Positions 35,189 through 44,047 of a stretch of DNA of 64,000 nt are shown piece by piece. The stretch's first letter is position 1. Every line of letters starts with the position of its first letter. The stretch covers positions 992,001 to 1,056,000 of the forward strand of contig JADIYP010000001.1 of assembly GCA_016705235.1 (NCBI GenBank). The letters are read 5' to 3'. The DNA comes from Candidatus Leptovillus affinis. GTDB taxonomy: Bacteria; Chloroflexota; Anaerolineae; Promineifilales; Promineifilaceae. The translations under genes were made by a program, and so were the position numbers. The notes beneath the pieces were generated by a model. The model was not told the origin of the DNA and did not search any database. It worked only from the letters and a program-made list of their open reading frames with translations.

Positions 35189-37437
35189 TTCCCGAAGTTT
35201 TTCATATACCGTTCTTTTTCTTGTTCATATTCATAAGGGTTATCCCAGTACTGGCGCGGCGGGTAGTATCCCATCTCTGGCATGGGTTTGTCGCCCCAAA
35301 TAGATCGTTCGATCATCGGGCCGTATAGTTCGCCCGCCGTTTGAACTGCTGCATCGACGCCTTCTAGTTTCTCGGCAACATAGTCGCCGCCAATCGCCCC
35401 TAACATTGAACCCGCAGCGCCAACAATCAGGCCGCCGACGAAGCCAGCAGCGGCACAGGCAAATGCCCCTGGTCCTGTTGGCGAACAGGCAACGGCGCCA
35501 GCGGCGGCCGCTCCCAGCGCGCCGCCGATAATTCCGCCGACCCAGGAACCGGCTTCCTGGCCGATGACGCGGTGAAAATAGGGCGTGCCGGCCGCTTCTT
35601 CGAGCCGTTCCGTGGTCTTATACGCGCCGAAGACAAGCATAACGACACCCCCGGCCCGGATGCAGGCAACGCCGCGTGTGCCCCAGACATTGCTGCGCGG
35701 AACCTTAGCGACTTCGAGTGTCTCTATCTGTCCGGTGGGGGTCTGAACGGTGGGCTGTGTTACCCATTCGCGCATTGTTTTGCCACGTCCGGCCTGCTCG
35801 ACGGTAAAGGGGTCTTGCGGCGACGGCCGTCCGAATTCTGTGATGTCGTACACGCCCGTTTCGGTAACGATGACCGGTTTGCCCCCCAGTGCGCCATACG
35901 TTTGTGCTTGCGGCACAGTGATGCAATTGGTGCATTTTGCTCCCGAAGCGGGTGGCGGGAATGTGTAATGCTCTGTGTAGCGCCCTTGCGCGATTAACTC
36001 CGCGACCAGGTTGGCGTGTTGTGGCGTGCCCGTACGATAGACCATCGTTTGGGATTGCGGCGAAAGCAGACGGAACCACCAGTCACTAAAGTAACCGCCT
36101 GGTACGGGCCGGGTCCACGGCTGGCCGGTAGCCTTGCTGTGCAAGCCCTGATACCCATGCACAAGGCCGTAACTGCGATACCCACCCATAATCGGATTAC
36201 CCGGGATGTTGGCAAACTGAGAAAAATGGCCAAATCCTGTTTGCGTCCACTGCACGCCGGTGGCATAGGCGGGTACGGAGAAGGACGGCCAGGGCGCGCC
36301 CGACCAGCCCATGCCAATACCCGGGGCAGCGCCTTGGAGCCAGGGAGCGTCTGGCGCTGCTCCGATAGCCTGTGCCTGATCGAACGGGATCAGCGTGCCT
36401 TCTGGCAGATTGGCCGGGTCAATGCCGGTGGCGCTGGCAAATGCCGCCTCGCTAAGGACATTCACCTGAAACTGAACTTGTTTCTCCTCGCTGGGGCTTT
36501 GCGGCGGTGAGGCGACCGGCTCAAGGTCTGCCACGTCGACAGCATGTTCTCCACTCCACAACAGGGTTACGCCTGGTGAGGGAATTGCGCGGACTCTAAT
36601 GTAGCTGTGGTAGCCTAAGAGCCAGGGCGTTGAAATGATCTCGACAGTTTCTCCGGTGTAGAAGCGTATTTTGTCGCGCTCCCAGGCATTCTTTAGCAGC
36701 TTGGCGCGCATCCCCGGAACCCAGTTAACCGCCTTCTCGTCAGGTTGACGTTGAATGCGCAGTCCCGACGTGTTCTGCTGTATGACGTGGGTTAACTCGT
36801 GGGCTAATAATTTTTTCCCGGCCGGAGTCTCCGGGGCGTACTCGCCAGTTCCAAAAACAATGTCCTGACCGGCCGTAAAGGCGCGAGCGCGTAAGTGGGT
36901 GCTCTGTTCTGCCGCTTCCTGGCCGGTGTGGATTCGGACGCCGCTAAAATCCTGGTTGAAACGTGACTCGAAAAAGTGGCGTGTGTCGTGCGGGAGCGAC
37001 TGGCCTGACGATTGGCTTAATAGATGCCCGGTTTGTTTGGGGGCCGGGGCGGAAGATGACATTTGGGCTTCTTTTGTCTGCAAGGCCAGCCGTTTACGGC
37101 GGCACGCTGCACACTCGCCGCCTGGTCCGACGATGCCACCACAGGCGCAACGACGACTGGGCGCAGTGGCCAGCGGCGTGATGGGTAGTGGAGCCATACG
37201 GCCGTTCCCCAACACCATCTCCGCTGCCCGGTCCGCCTCCTGCTCGTACCGGTCGCCGGGCGGGTTGATGGCCAGTTTGGCTTGCACCAGGCGCTGCGCG
37301 GCCTGATTGCCAATTAAGCGGCGGGCGGGTGGCCGTTGCCGGACGTTTGCCGTGGATGGCTGCACTGGCGTTTGCCAGGCGAGATTTTTGCTGTGCGTGG
37401 CCATTTCAGGAACGGCCGTCCTCATGTTTTCATTCAT
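35185..37437 (-). CDS. DUF4157 (eCIS core) protein, probable cargo
   Basis: This 750-residue protein shares its N-terminal 220 residues with the 1611-residue neighbour: GNQAAQRLVQAKLAINPPGD, the CxC...CxxC ribbon (C97, C99, C109, C112) and DUF4157 ending in HELTH at 213-217. The rest is unrelated. Its middle contains Trp/Gly-rich segments (GYRSYGLVHGYQGLHSKATG) and a CTNC pair near ITVPQAQTYG. Near the C-terminus there is a Gly/Ala-rich hydrophobic hairpin (GGIIGGALGAAAAGAVA and GFVGGLIVGAAGSMLGAIGG). A shared leader with variable ends is the hallmark of polymorphic toxins. It overlaps both neighbours by four bases. Confidence 0.8.
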   Translation of the reverse strand: MNENMRTAVPEMATHSKNLAWQTPVQPSTANVRQRPPARRLIGNQAAQRLVQAKLAINPPGDRYEQEADRAAEMVLGNGRMAPLPITPLATAPSRRCACGGIVGPGGECAACRRKRLALQTKEAQMSSSAPAPKQTGHLLSQSSGQSLPHDTRHFFESRFNQDFSGVRIHTGQEAAEQSTHLRARAFTAGQDIVFGTGEYAPETPAGKKLLAHELTHVIQQNTSGLRIQRQPDEKAVNWVPGMRAKLLKNAWERDKIRFYTGETVEIISTPWLLGYHSYIRVRAIPSPGVTLLWSGEHAVDVADLEPVASPPQSPSEEKQVQFQVNVLSEAAFASATGIDPANLPEGTLIPFDQAQAIGAAPDAPWLQGAAPGIGMGWSGAPWPSFSVPAYATGVQWTQTGFGHFSQFANIPGNPIMGGYRSYGLVHGYQGLHSKATGQPWTRPVPGGYFSDWWFRLLSPQSQTMVYRTGTPQHANLVAELIAQGRYTEHYTFPPPASGAKCTNCITVPQAQTYGALGGKPVIVTETGVYDITEFGRPSPQDPFTVEQAGRGKTMREWVTQPTVQTPTGQIETLEVAKVPRSNVWGTRGVACIRAGGVVMLVFGAYKTTERLEEAAGTPYFHRVIGQEAGSWVGGIIGGALGAAAAGAVACSPTGPGAFACAAAGFVGGLIVGAAGSMLGAIGGDYVAEKLEGVDAAVQTAGELYGPMIERSIWGDKPMPEMGYYPPRQYWDNPYEYEQEKERYMKNFGK

Positions 37438-39581
37438 GACATTTCCCTGACCAGGGCAAAATACTCGCGGAAATCCGTTTTGGCGGGCAGGCGGTTCATT
37501 TTTTGCAGCTCGCGGGCGACGCCGAGAACGAGCAGGGGCATGGTAACGGCCGTTTCCTTCTCCGCCGCCATAAACGCCGCCGCCAGGGCCACATTGCGAA
37601 TGTTGCCGCCAGACAGTTCAAACTGCCGTGCCAGGAAGAGGAAGTCCACGTCCTCGGCCAGCGGCGTGGCCGCCGGGAAAACGCGCCGCCAGATTTCCTC
37701 GCGCATTTCTTTGTCCGGGAAGGGGAACTCGATGGCGTGGTGCAGGCGGCGGGCGAAAGCATCGTCCATATTGCCGGATAAATTGGTCGCCAGGATGGTG
37801 ATGCCGTCGTATTCCTCCATTTTTTGCAGCAGATAGGCCACCTCGATGTTGGCGTAGCGGTCGCGGGCATCTTTGACTTCTGAGCGTTTGCCAAACAGGG
37901 CGTCGGCCTCATCAAAAAACAAAATGGCGTTGCTGGCCTGGGCGGCGCTAAAAATGCGGTCCAGGTTTTTCTCCGTTTCGCCGATGTATTTGCTGACGAC
38001 GGTGGAGAGGTCGATTTTGTAGATGTCCAGGGCTAATTCGTGGGCCAAAATGTCGGCGGCCATGGTTTTGCCGGCGCCGCTGGGGCCGCTAAACAGCACG
38101 TTTAGCCCTTTGCCCAGCGCCAATTTGTCCTCGAAGCCCCATTGGCCGTAGACGATGTGGCGGAATTTGACGGCGTGATAGACATCGTGGAGCTGGCGTA
38201 GGACGTGGCGCGGCAGAACGATGTCGTCCCAGTGGTATTTGGGTTCCAGCTTTTGCGCCAGGTCGCGCAGCGCCTGGTTGGAACGGGCGCGGGCGGCCGT
38301 GTGCAGGTCGGCGGGGGTGATGGGGCGCTGGGCGGCGGCGGCCAGGGTGATGGTTTGGCGGGCGGCGTCGCTGATTTGCCCGGGGCTGAGGCGGAATTTG
38401 TGGGCGACTTCGGTAACGGCCGTTTCCCCATCCACCCCGCTGCCATTTAGCGCCGCCCGCCACAGCCGTTCGCGTTCGGTTGTGTCGGGCAGAGGCAGCT
38501 CAAACAGGAAAAAGGGGCGCGCCGGCCACGCGCCGGTCGGGTAGACGGGAACGGTGTCGCCCAGGAAAATGGCGCAAGGCGTCTCGTTGAGGCTGGCCCA
38601 AAAGGCGTCTTGCAGCCGCGCATCCTCGCGGATAAGGGCGAAGGGGGATAGGTAGAGAGCGGCGTTTTGCAGCCGCGCTTCTTGCTGGAGCAGGGTGAGG
38701 ATCAGGCTGAGCGGCGACCCATTTGCCAGCGCCAGGCGCACATCAACCACGAGCAGTTGCTGTCCCCAGGCGGCGCACATCATGGCGGCGGCCGCCTGTT
38801 TGCCCGCGCCATAGGTTCCGGCCAGGCAGATGAGACCGGGCGCGCCGTTGAGGTAAACGGCCGTGCGGTCGAGTTGGGCGCGCAGCGTGGCCGGGAGATT
38901 GGCGGTTGGCGATTGGGTGTAGCGGGTGGTAAACGGCCGTAACCGCTCATCTATCTCGCTGCGCCCCAACAAAAAGGCGGTGATGCGCTCATCCACTTGT
39001 AGATAGTGGGCCAGGCGCGAGGGAGCGCTGTCTTGGGCATCGGGGCGCAGGCGCAGCAGGTGATGGCGCAGCAAAGGGCCATCGGGCGAGAGTACAGCGG
39101 CGTTTTCCAGCCGCGATTGCGGATCGGGGTACAGCAGTTTGAAGGCCAGATCGACGGTGGGCCGCTTTTTAGCCACGTCGTTTTGCACGTAGGCGTAGAG
39201 GGTTTCGTAGCGCAGGTCTACTTCCGGGGCGAGGGCGATGAGCAGAAGGTCGATCTCGTCGTCGTTGAGGCCAAACCAGCGGCGGAGTTGGGCGAAAAGC
39301 TGCCCGTCTTCGTTTGCGCGTAACTGGTCGATTTGGGTGGTGAGAACGGCCGTGGTTGGCGTGCCGGCCAGGTTGTGTTGGCGCAGCAGGGCGTCCACTT
39401 GCTCGTCGGGGATGTAGAGGCCGCGATACTCGTTTTCTACCAGTTGGTGACTGGCACGCAGGCGCAAAACCTGCCGGTGCAGCATCACGTCCAGGCGCGC
39501 CAAAGCCGGGAAGAGTGCGGCGTGCGGCGTGCGGAATGCGGAGTTGTTGTCGGGCATAGTCGAATCGTCTGGTAGTCTCAT
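37434..39581 (-). CDS. AAA+ ATPase of the contractile injection system (Afp15/Pvc15-like)
   Basis: The 715-residue protein has a C-terminal AAA+ module: Walker A GPSGAGKT at about 499-506, Walker B ILFFDEADALFG at about 553, sensor-1 ILATNLSGNMDDAF and arginine finger FARRLHH. A degenerate P-loop (LAGTYGAGKQAAA) lies upstream, in keeping with the winged-helix plus inactive-AAA architecture of eCIS ATPases. Such ATPases are encoded in nearly all eCIS loci and are thought to help assemble or load the particle. The ATG at 39581 has AAGGTG in front; a GTG at 39587 is also possible. The first 20 residues include a low-complexity word copied from the spacer. Confidence 0.9.
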   Translation of the reverse strand: MRLPDDSTMPDNNSAFRTPHAALFPALARLDVMLHRQVLRLRASHQLVENEYRGLYIPDEQVDALLRQHNLAGTPTTAVLTTQIDQLRANEDGQLFAQLRRWFGLNDDEIDLLLIALAPEVDLRYETLYAYVQNDVAKKRPTVDLAFKLLYPDPQSRLENAAVLSPDGPLLRHHLLRLRPDAQDSAPSRLAHYLQVDERITAFLLGRSEIDERLRPFTTRYTQSPTANLPATLRAQLDRTAVYLNGAPGLICLAGTYGAGKQAAAAMMCAAWGQQLLVVDVRLALANGSPLSLILTLLQQEARLQNAALYLSPFALIREDARLQDAFWASLNETPCAIFLGDTVPVYPTGAWPARPFFLFELPLPDTTERERLWRAALNGSGVDGETAVTEVAHKFRLSPGQISDAARQTITLAAAAQRPITPADLHTAARARSNQALRDLAQKLEPKYHWDDIVLPRHVLRQLHDVYHAVKFRHIVYGQWGFEDKLALGKGLNVLFSGPSGAGKTMAADILAHELALDIYKIDLSTVVSKYIGETEKNLDRIFSAAQASNAILFFDEADALFGKRSEVKDARDRYANIEVAYLLQKMEEYDGITILATNLSGNMDDAFARRLHHAIEFPFPDKEMREEIWRRVFPAATPLAEDVDFLFLARQFELSGGNIRNVALAAAFMAAEKETAVTMPLLVLGVARELQKMNRLPAKTDFREYFALVREMS

Positions 39582-39599
39582 CGTCACCTTGTCACCTGT

Positions 39600-41501
39600 T
39601 TACCCGCTCACCCTCACGTTCCGCTCCGGCAGCCAGGGCAGGGTATAGCTGCGATCATGCCAGCCGGTCAGGCGCAGGACGGTGTGCAGCGGGCTGGGCG
39701 GAAGCTGCACGCGAATTTCGTCGGCAGTCAGCGTAATCTGGCTGTCGCCAATCAGGAAGTTGTCATAAATGTAAGCCGGGCTGCTCCAGGCGAAGCCAAG
39801 CAGGTGGCGGGCGAAGGTGCGCAGAATGCCCTGAGCCAGTAGGGTCAGGGTCGCATCCAGGTCGGACGGCAGGTTGGGCAGGGCGCAGTAGGCCAGGGTG
39901 GCGGCGGCGGGTTTGGCTTTGGCGGCGTAATCGGGCACGGCCGTTGCCAGCCAGTCGGGCCGCTCATCATCCGTTAGCAGGTGAAAATGGTCAATGGTCA
40001 ATGGCCAATGGTCGATGGTCAATTGGACGTCGAGGGGCAAGCCGATGTCCAGCCAATAGTCGTAGCGCATGTCGCGCAGGACGGAAAAATGGGACGCGGC
40101 TGAACGCGGCTGAAGGCTGATTTCTATCTCTTTTTCGGGCCTCGACGTTACATTTGTATCCAGGGCCAGGAAACGGCCGTCTATCCGCCCCTGGTCGCGC
40201 AGCAGGCCGCGCCACGCCTGCCGCAAATCGGCCAACTGTCGTGGTGAAAATTCTGGCGGTTCGTCTGGCGCTTCTGCTAATCCCAGGGCCAGCAGCAGCG
40301 CCGGGTCATCGCGCCACTGGGCGGCGCGCGCCCCGCCCAGGCATTTCAGCGCCAGCCAATACAAAAAATGGGACGCGGCTGAACGCGGCTGAACGCTGAT
40401 TTCCTCTTCCCCCTCTGCGTCTCTGCGCCTTTGCGTCAAATTCCCTACCAACTCCGGTACGCGCAAATCCACCAGGATGGGCAGCAGCAAAAACAGCCCG
40501 CCAAGCGGCGACATAAAGGTTTGGCCGGGTGATGGCGTGGGGCGCACGGCCGTTACCGGAACCAACGTCTTTGCCACAACGACCGGCCAGTCCGGGTCGC
40601 CAGCGGCCGCTTCTTGCCAGGCGGGCAGGCTTTCCAGGCCATCACGCGCGCCGCTCTGGCGAGCCAGAGCCACGGCCGCAGCCAGTTCGCCGCGCCCTAC
40701 ATGGCGGGCCACAACCAGCGGATCCGCTGTGGTTTTTAGCACATCGGCCAGTTGGAGCAGGTGGGTGACGGCCGTGAGAGAGGGGGTATCCGGCGATTGT
40801 TCGGCGGCGGCCAGCCAGAGGCGGAGCTGGTTTTTGGGCGTGGCGAAACGGCCGTTTTCCGTTCGCGCCACACTTGGCCAGACAGCCAACACCTGGTCCC
40901 AGGCGGGCTGGTCGGCGGTGGCTGCGTCGGGCAAAATTTCCACCAGACGGGCGGCGTCGGAGTCAGACAGGGCGCGGAGGATGTGTTCCAGGCGGTTGTT
41001 TTGGGCGAGGTGGCGGAGGATGGGAACGGCCGTGGCCCCTTCGCGCACGATGGCTTCGCGGATGGCCTGACCGGGCAGCAAATGGCGCAAGCCGGCGAAA
41101 TCCTGGTAATACCATTTGTCGGCGGCCGCGCCATCGGCCACATCGGCCACAAATTGGGCCACAAAGGCGGCGCGATGGGGAAAACGCAGCACGTTTTGGC
41201 CGTCCGGGCCGTTGGCGATGGCCTGGACGATGGTTTGCGTGACCTGCCGTCCCCACAACTGGCCCAATTCATCCGCTTCCAGGCGGCCCACATCGGCCAG
41301 CAGCGTGAAATCCAGGCGGCGGATGAGCCAGATGGATGGGTCGTCGGCGGGCAGGGTTTGGTCCAGCAGGCGGCCGATAACGGCCGTGCCATCCTTGCGC
41401 ACCACGTCATCCAGGCGCGCTTGCACGCGTTCCGGCTGGGGATGTTGGGCGGGGAGGGTGTAACGGCCGTTTAACCGGCCAATGGTCAGCGTGTTATCCA
41501 T
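39600..41501 (-). CDS. Probable eCIS tape-measure protein (Afp14-like)
   Basis: The 633-residue protein starts MDNTLTIGRLNGRYTLP, with the pattern IWLIRRLDFTLLADVGRLEADEL near residue 60 and a helical body, features seen in the CIS tape-measure family. The genomic slot (between fibre genes and the AAA ATPase) is exactly that of Afp14. Tape measures set particle length and occupy the tube lumen. It contains two copies of the low-complexity peptide QPRSAASHF and a repeated TIDHWPLTIDH stretch encoded by inserted short-word DNA. The ATG at 41501 is preferred over a TTG further up inside the repeat. Assignment rests more on position than on sequence. Confidence 0.6.
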   Translation of the reverse strand: MDNTLTIGRLNGRYTLPAQHPQPERVQARLDDVVRKDGTAVIGRLLDQTLPADDPSIWLIRRLDFTLLADVGRLEADELGQLWGRQVTQTIVQAIANGPDGQNVLRFPHRAAFVAQFVADVADGAAADKWYYQDFAGLRHLLPGQAIREAIVREGATAVPILRHLAQNNRLEHILRALSDSDAARLVEILPDAATADQPAWDQVLAVWPSVARTENGRFATPKNQLRLWLAAAEQSPDTPSLTAVTHLLQLADVLKTTADPLVVARHVGRGELAAAVALARQSGARDGLESLPAWQEAAAGDPDWPVVVAKTLVPVTAVRPTPSPGQTFMSPLGGLFLLLPILVDLRVPELVGNLTQRRRDAEGEEEISVQPRSAASHFLYWLALKCLGGARAAQWRDDPALLLALGLAEAPDEPPEFSPRQLADLRQAWRGLLRDQGRIDGRFLALDTNVTSRPEKEIEISLQPRSAASHFSVLRDMRYDYWLDIGLPLDVQLTIDHWPLTIDHFHLLTDDERPDWLATAVPDYAAKAKPAAATLAYCALPNLPSDLDATLTLLAQGILRTFARHLLGFAWSSPAYIYDNFLIGDSQITLTADEIRVQLPPSPLHTVLRLTGWHDRSYTLPWLPERNVRVSG

Positions 41502-41512
41502 CGCATAAAAAA

Positions 41513-41573
41513 GAGATTGGAGAATCGCCAATGGAGAATCGCCAATCGCCAATCTCTAATCCCTAATCTCCTC
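41513..41573. repeat. Short-word hairpin spacer (GGAGAATCGCCAAT word)
   Basis: AGATTGGAGAATCGCCAATG is followed by the opposite arm ATCGCCAATCTCTAATCCC. The word GGAGAATCGCCAAT is repeated twice. It partly overlaps possible alternative starts of the tape-measure gene. Confidence 0.6.
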
Positions 41574-41732
41574 TTCCACTTTCGCCTCTTGCAGCTCTTC
41601 CAACACAGCAATCGCGCCGCTGATGCGCAGCAAGGTATCGCGCAGTTCCTGGCGGCGCTGGTCTAGTTGGGCCAACTGCTGCTGCCCTTTGGCGTATTCG
41701 TAGCGAAGCTCTTGTAGTTTTTGTTCGAGCAT
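41556..41732 (-). CDS. Small coiled-coil protein
   Basis: The 58-residue protein is almost entirely helical, with heptads (MLEQKLQELRYEYAKGQQQL, then DQRRQELRDTLLRISGAIAVLEEL). The ATG at 41732 is preferred; sequence upstream of it is the hairpin spacer. It lies between the tape measure and the fibre in the eCIS operon and might assist trimerisation or chaperoning of a fibre, which is inference. No named family was recognised. Confidence 0.6.
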   Translation of the reverse strand: MLEQKLQELRYEYAKGQQQLAQLDQRRQELRDTLLRISGAIAVLEELQEAKVEEEIRD

Positions 41733-41747
41733 TGTTTGGTCCTTTTT

Positions 41748-41802
41748 GATGCGTGAAGCGTGATGCGCGAGAATTTTTTCACGCATCACGCTTCACGCAT
41801 CA
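41748..41802. repeat. Short-word hairpin spacer, 21-bp perfect inverted repeat
   Basis: The arm at 41748-41768 (TGATGCGTGAAGCGTGATGC plus G) is exactly complementary to 41782-41802. Each arm is itself made of the repeated word GTGAWGC. The loop is T-rich. Confidence 0.85.
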
Positions 41803-41841
41803 CGGAAATTGTTTCTCCAATTCGGCACACCTATAGCGCGG

Positions 41842-43953
41842 TTATGGCGCGCCCAGGGCGATGAAAGAAAAACGGGAATCCTGGGCGGTGACTCTGTCGG
41901 GAACGGCCGTTGTGCTGTCCAGGTCCATACTCCGCACCTCAAACTGCCCGTTGGACACAGCATGGACGGTGATGAAGTTGTCGTCAGCGGCGGTGTCGAT
42001 GAGCGAGGCCACGACGATGGGCGTGCTGGCAAAGGGATTGCTGAATGTAACCCGGTAGCTGCCTGTGCCCAGGCGCACGGCCGTAAAGCCAACGCCGCTT
42101 TGGATTGCGCCGCCAGAGGCAACGTCTCCGGCAATGATGCGCAGGTTTTGCAGGCAGCCGGGGGCGAATAAATCCCCGCTGCTGCCCAGGCGAATGCTGC
42201 CAAAGACGTGCAGTTTTTCGGCCGGGTTGGCTGTGCCAATGCCGACGCTGCCCGAATCCTTGATGATGACCTGCTGCGCCGTAGGTTTCCAGGTGTGCAG
42301 CGCCAGGTCGCCGCCTTCGGCTTGCAAAAAGAGGGTAGCGGCCGCGCCATTACTGCGTGCCTGAATTTCGTTGCTGTCGAAGGCCACGTTTTCGCCGTTC
42401 ACGTCGCCCAGCACCAGGAAGCCGCTGTCGCTGCCCAGGGTCACATCGTTGCCGCCGATGATGTTGAGCTTGCCGTGTGGATTGGTGGTGCCAATGCCCA
42501 CATCGCCGCTGGTTTTGATGGTGAGCTTGGTGCTGTTGCCGCCGGCGCGTAGCTGCAAATCGTGGTTGGTCATGGTGGAGACAATGCCGCCGTTGCCGTC
42601 TGCGCCCAGCAATACCTCGAACGCGCCGTTGTTGGCCTTGACGTTGAGGTAGGTGCCTTCGCCGCTGGAAATAGTCAGCGCGCGGTCGGGCGAATCGGTG
42701 CCCATGCCAATGCGGCCGGTTTGCCGGGTGATGCTCAGGATGGGGTCTACTTCGGCGGAGGTGATTTTGAGCAGGTTGGCGTCGGTGTTGTAGAGCAGCT
42801 TGAACCAGCGCTGGTTTGCGCCGCCGTTGTCCTCGAAGGCGATGGTCGCGGCGGCGGCGTTGATGTCTGGGCCGCGCAGGCTGAGGGTGACCGGCTCGCT
42901 GGCGTCGCCGATTTGTAGGGGATGTTCGGGCGCGTCGGCGCGCACGCCGACGTTGCGGTTGTCCAGCACCGACAGCACGGTGTCGAAGTTGGTGTTGCTG
43001 GTTTGCGGGCCGACGGCGAGACGATTTTTACCGGCGGCAGATGTGCCAATGCGGATGCGCAGCTCATCGCCGTTGAGCCATTCGGCGCGTTCCAGGCCAA
43101 ACTGCGCCCCGTCGCTGCCGTCGGTCTGGCGAAAATCGAGCAGGCCGCCGTCCACATGCACGTCGGCTTTAGCGATGATGTCGCGCAGCACGGTCAGGCT
43201 GCCCTCCACGGTGACGGCCACGCCGTCGTCGGCGGGCGTCAGGGGGTCGGTGAAGCGGTCGCGGAGGGTGAGTTGGGCGGCGGGGGCGAGGAGTACGGCC
43301 GTTACGTTGCCCACATACACCCGCTCTTCACTCAGCTTGCCGGGCGCGGCCTCCAGGAAATTGCTGCCATCCCAGCGCACGCTGCCCAGACGCAGCATCC
43401 AGCGGTCCCGATAATCTTCCGGCAGCTCCTGGTAAGGCACCGATTTGTCCGGCGGAATGGTGAGATCGTCGGTGTTGGCGGCTGAGGGTGGCTCTAGCTG
43501 CTGCCCATCGACGATGACGCCATCGGGCTGCGGCAAGGCGGGTTTGACAAAAATGCGAAAGCTTTCTTGCAAGCGGTCGAACTGATTGTCGGTGTTGCAC
43601 AATTCGTAACCGCTGGCGGCGCGGCTGGTTTGGGCCTCGTCGTAGGCGATCCAGACGTCGTAGTGGTTGTCGGCGGCAAAGCGCAGGAAGGTGGAGGGGC
43701 TGAGTTGGGTTGGGTGGAGAACGATGATCTCACGGCCGTAACCATCCACGGCCATGCCCGGCTGCAAAAACAGATCTACGCCGGTTCCGCTTTCTTTGGG
43801 CTTTTCCACCAGCTCCAGCCCGACGACGATGCCCCAGGTATGCGGCCCCAGGTTATGGCGGCGGCGCATGTCCCGATGGTAGGCCAGCTCGTCGTTAAAA
43901 TCTTGCGCGCCCAGGAATTGGCCCTGGTAGTAGTTGGGGCGGGTAATGTCCAT
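41842..43953 (-). CDS. eCIS tail fibre with shared N-terminal module
   Basis: The 703-residue protein begins with TRPNYYQGQFLGAQDFNDEL, then RRRHNLGPHTWGIVVGLEL and LQPGMAVDGYGREIIV, the module shared with two neighbours. From about residue 320 there are phage-fibre repeats of the VGIGTTNPHGKLNI type (also IGMGTDSPDRALTI and VGIGTANPAEKLHV). The C-terminus (TGSYRVTFSNPFASTPIVVAS) looks like a jelly-roll or lectin-like tip. It probably serves as a receptor-binding fibre in the Afp13 position. A ribosome site (AAGGAC) precedes the ATG. Confidence 0.8.
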   Translation of the reverse strand: MDITRPNYYQGQFLGAQDFNDELAYHRDMRRRHNLGPHTWGIVVGLELVEKPKESGTGVDLFLQPGMAVDGYGREIIVLHPTQLSPSTFLRFAADNHYDVWIAYDEAQTSRAASGYELCNTDNQFDRLQESFRIFVKPALPQPDGVIVDGQQLEPPSAANTDDLTIPPDKSVPYQELPEDYRDRWMLRLGSVRWDGSNFLEAAPGKLSEERVYVGNVTAVLLAPAAQLTLRDRFTDPLTPADDGVAVTVEGSLTVLRDIIAKADVHVDGGLLDFRQTDGSDGAQFGLERAEWLNGDELRIRIGTSAAGKNRLAVGPQTSNTNFDTVLSVLDNRNVGVRADAPEHPLQIGDASEPVTLSLRGPDINAAAATIAFEDNGGANQRWFKLLYNTDANLLKITSAEVDPILSITRQTGRIGMGTDSPDRALTISSGEGTYLNVKANNGAFEVLLGADGNGGIVSTMTNHDLQLRAGGNSTKLTIKTSGDVGIGTTNPHGKLNIIGGNDVTLGSDSGFLVLGDVNGENVAFDSNEIQARSNGAAATLFLQAEGGDLALHTWKPTAQQVIIKDSGSVGIGTANPAEKLHVFGSIRLGSSGDLFAPGCLQNLRIIAGDVASGGAIQSGVGFTAVRLGTGSYRVTFSNPFASTPIVVASLIDTAADDNFITVHAVSNGQFEVRSMDLDSTTAVPDRVTAQDSRFSFIALGAP

Positions 43954-43966
43954 AGGATAGTCCTTT

Positions 43967-44047
43967 TAGTCTGGTAGTCTGGTAGTCTGGCAGTCTGGTA
44001 GTCGCTTTTTGACTACTTGACTATTCGACTACTCGACTACTCGACTA
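43967..44047. repeat. Short-word hairpin spacer (TAGTCTGG / GACTACT words)
   Basis: Five tandem copies of TAGTCTGG-type words on the left face six copies of GACTACTC-type words on the right, giving a long imperfect hairpin in the spacer upstream of the fibre gene. Confidence 0.85.
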
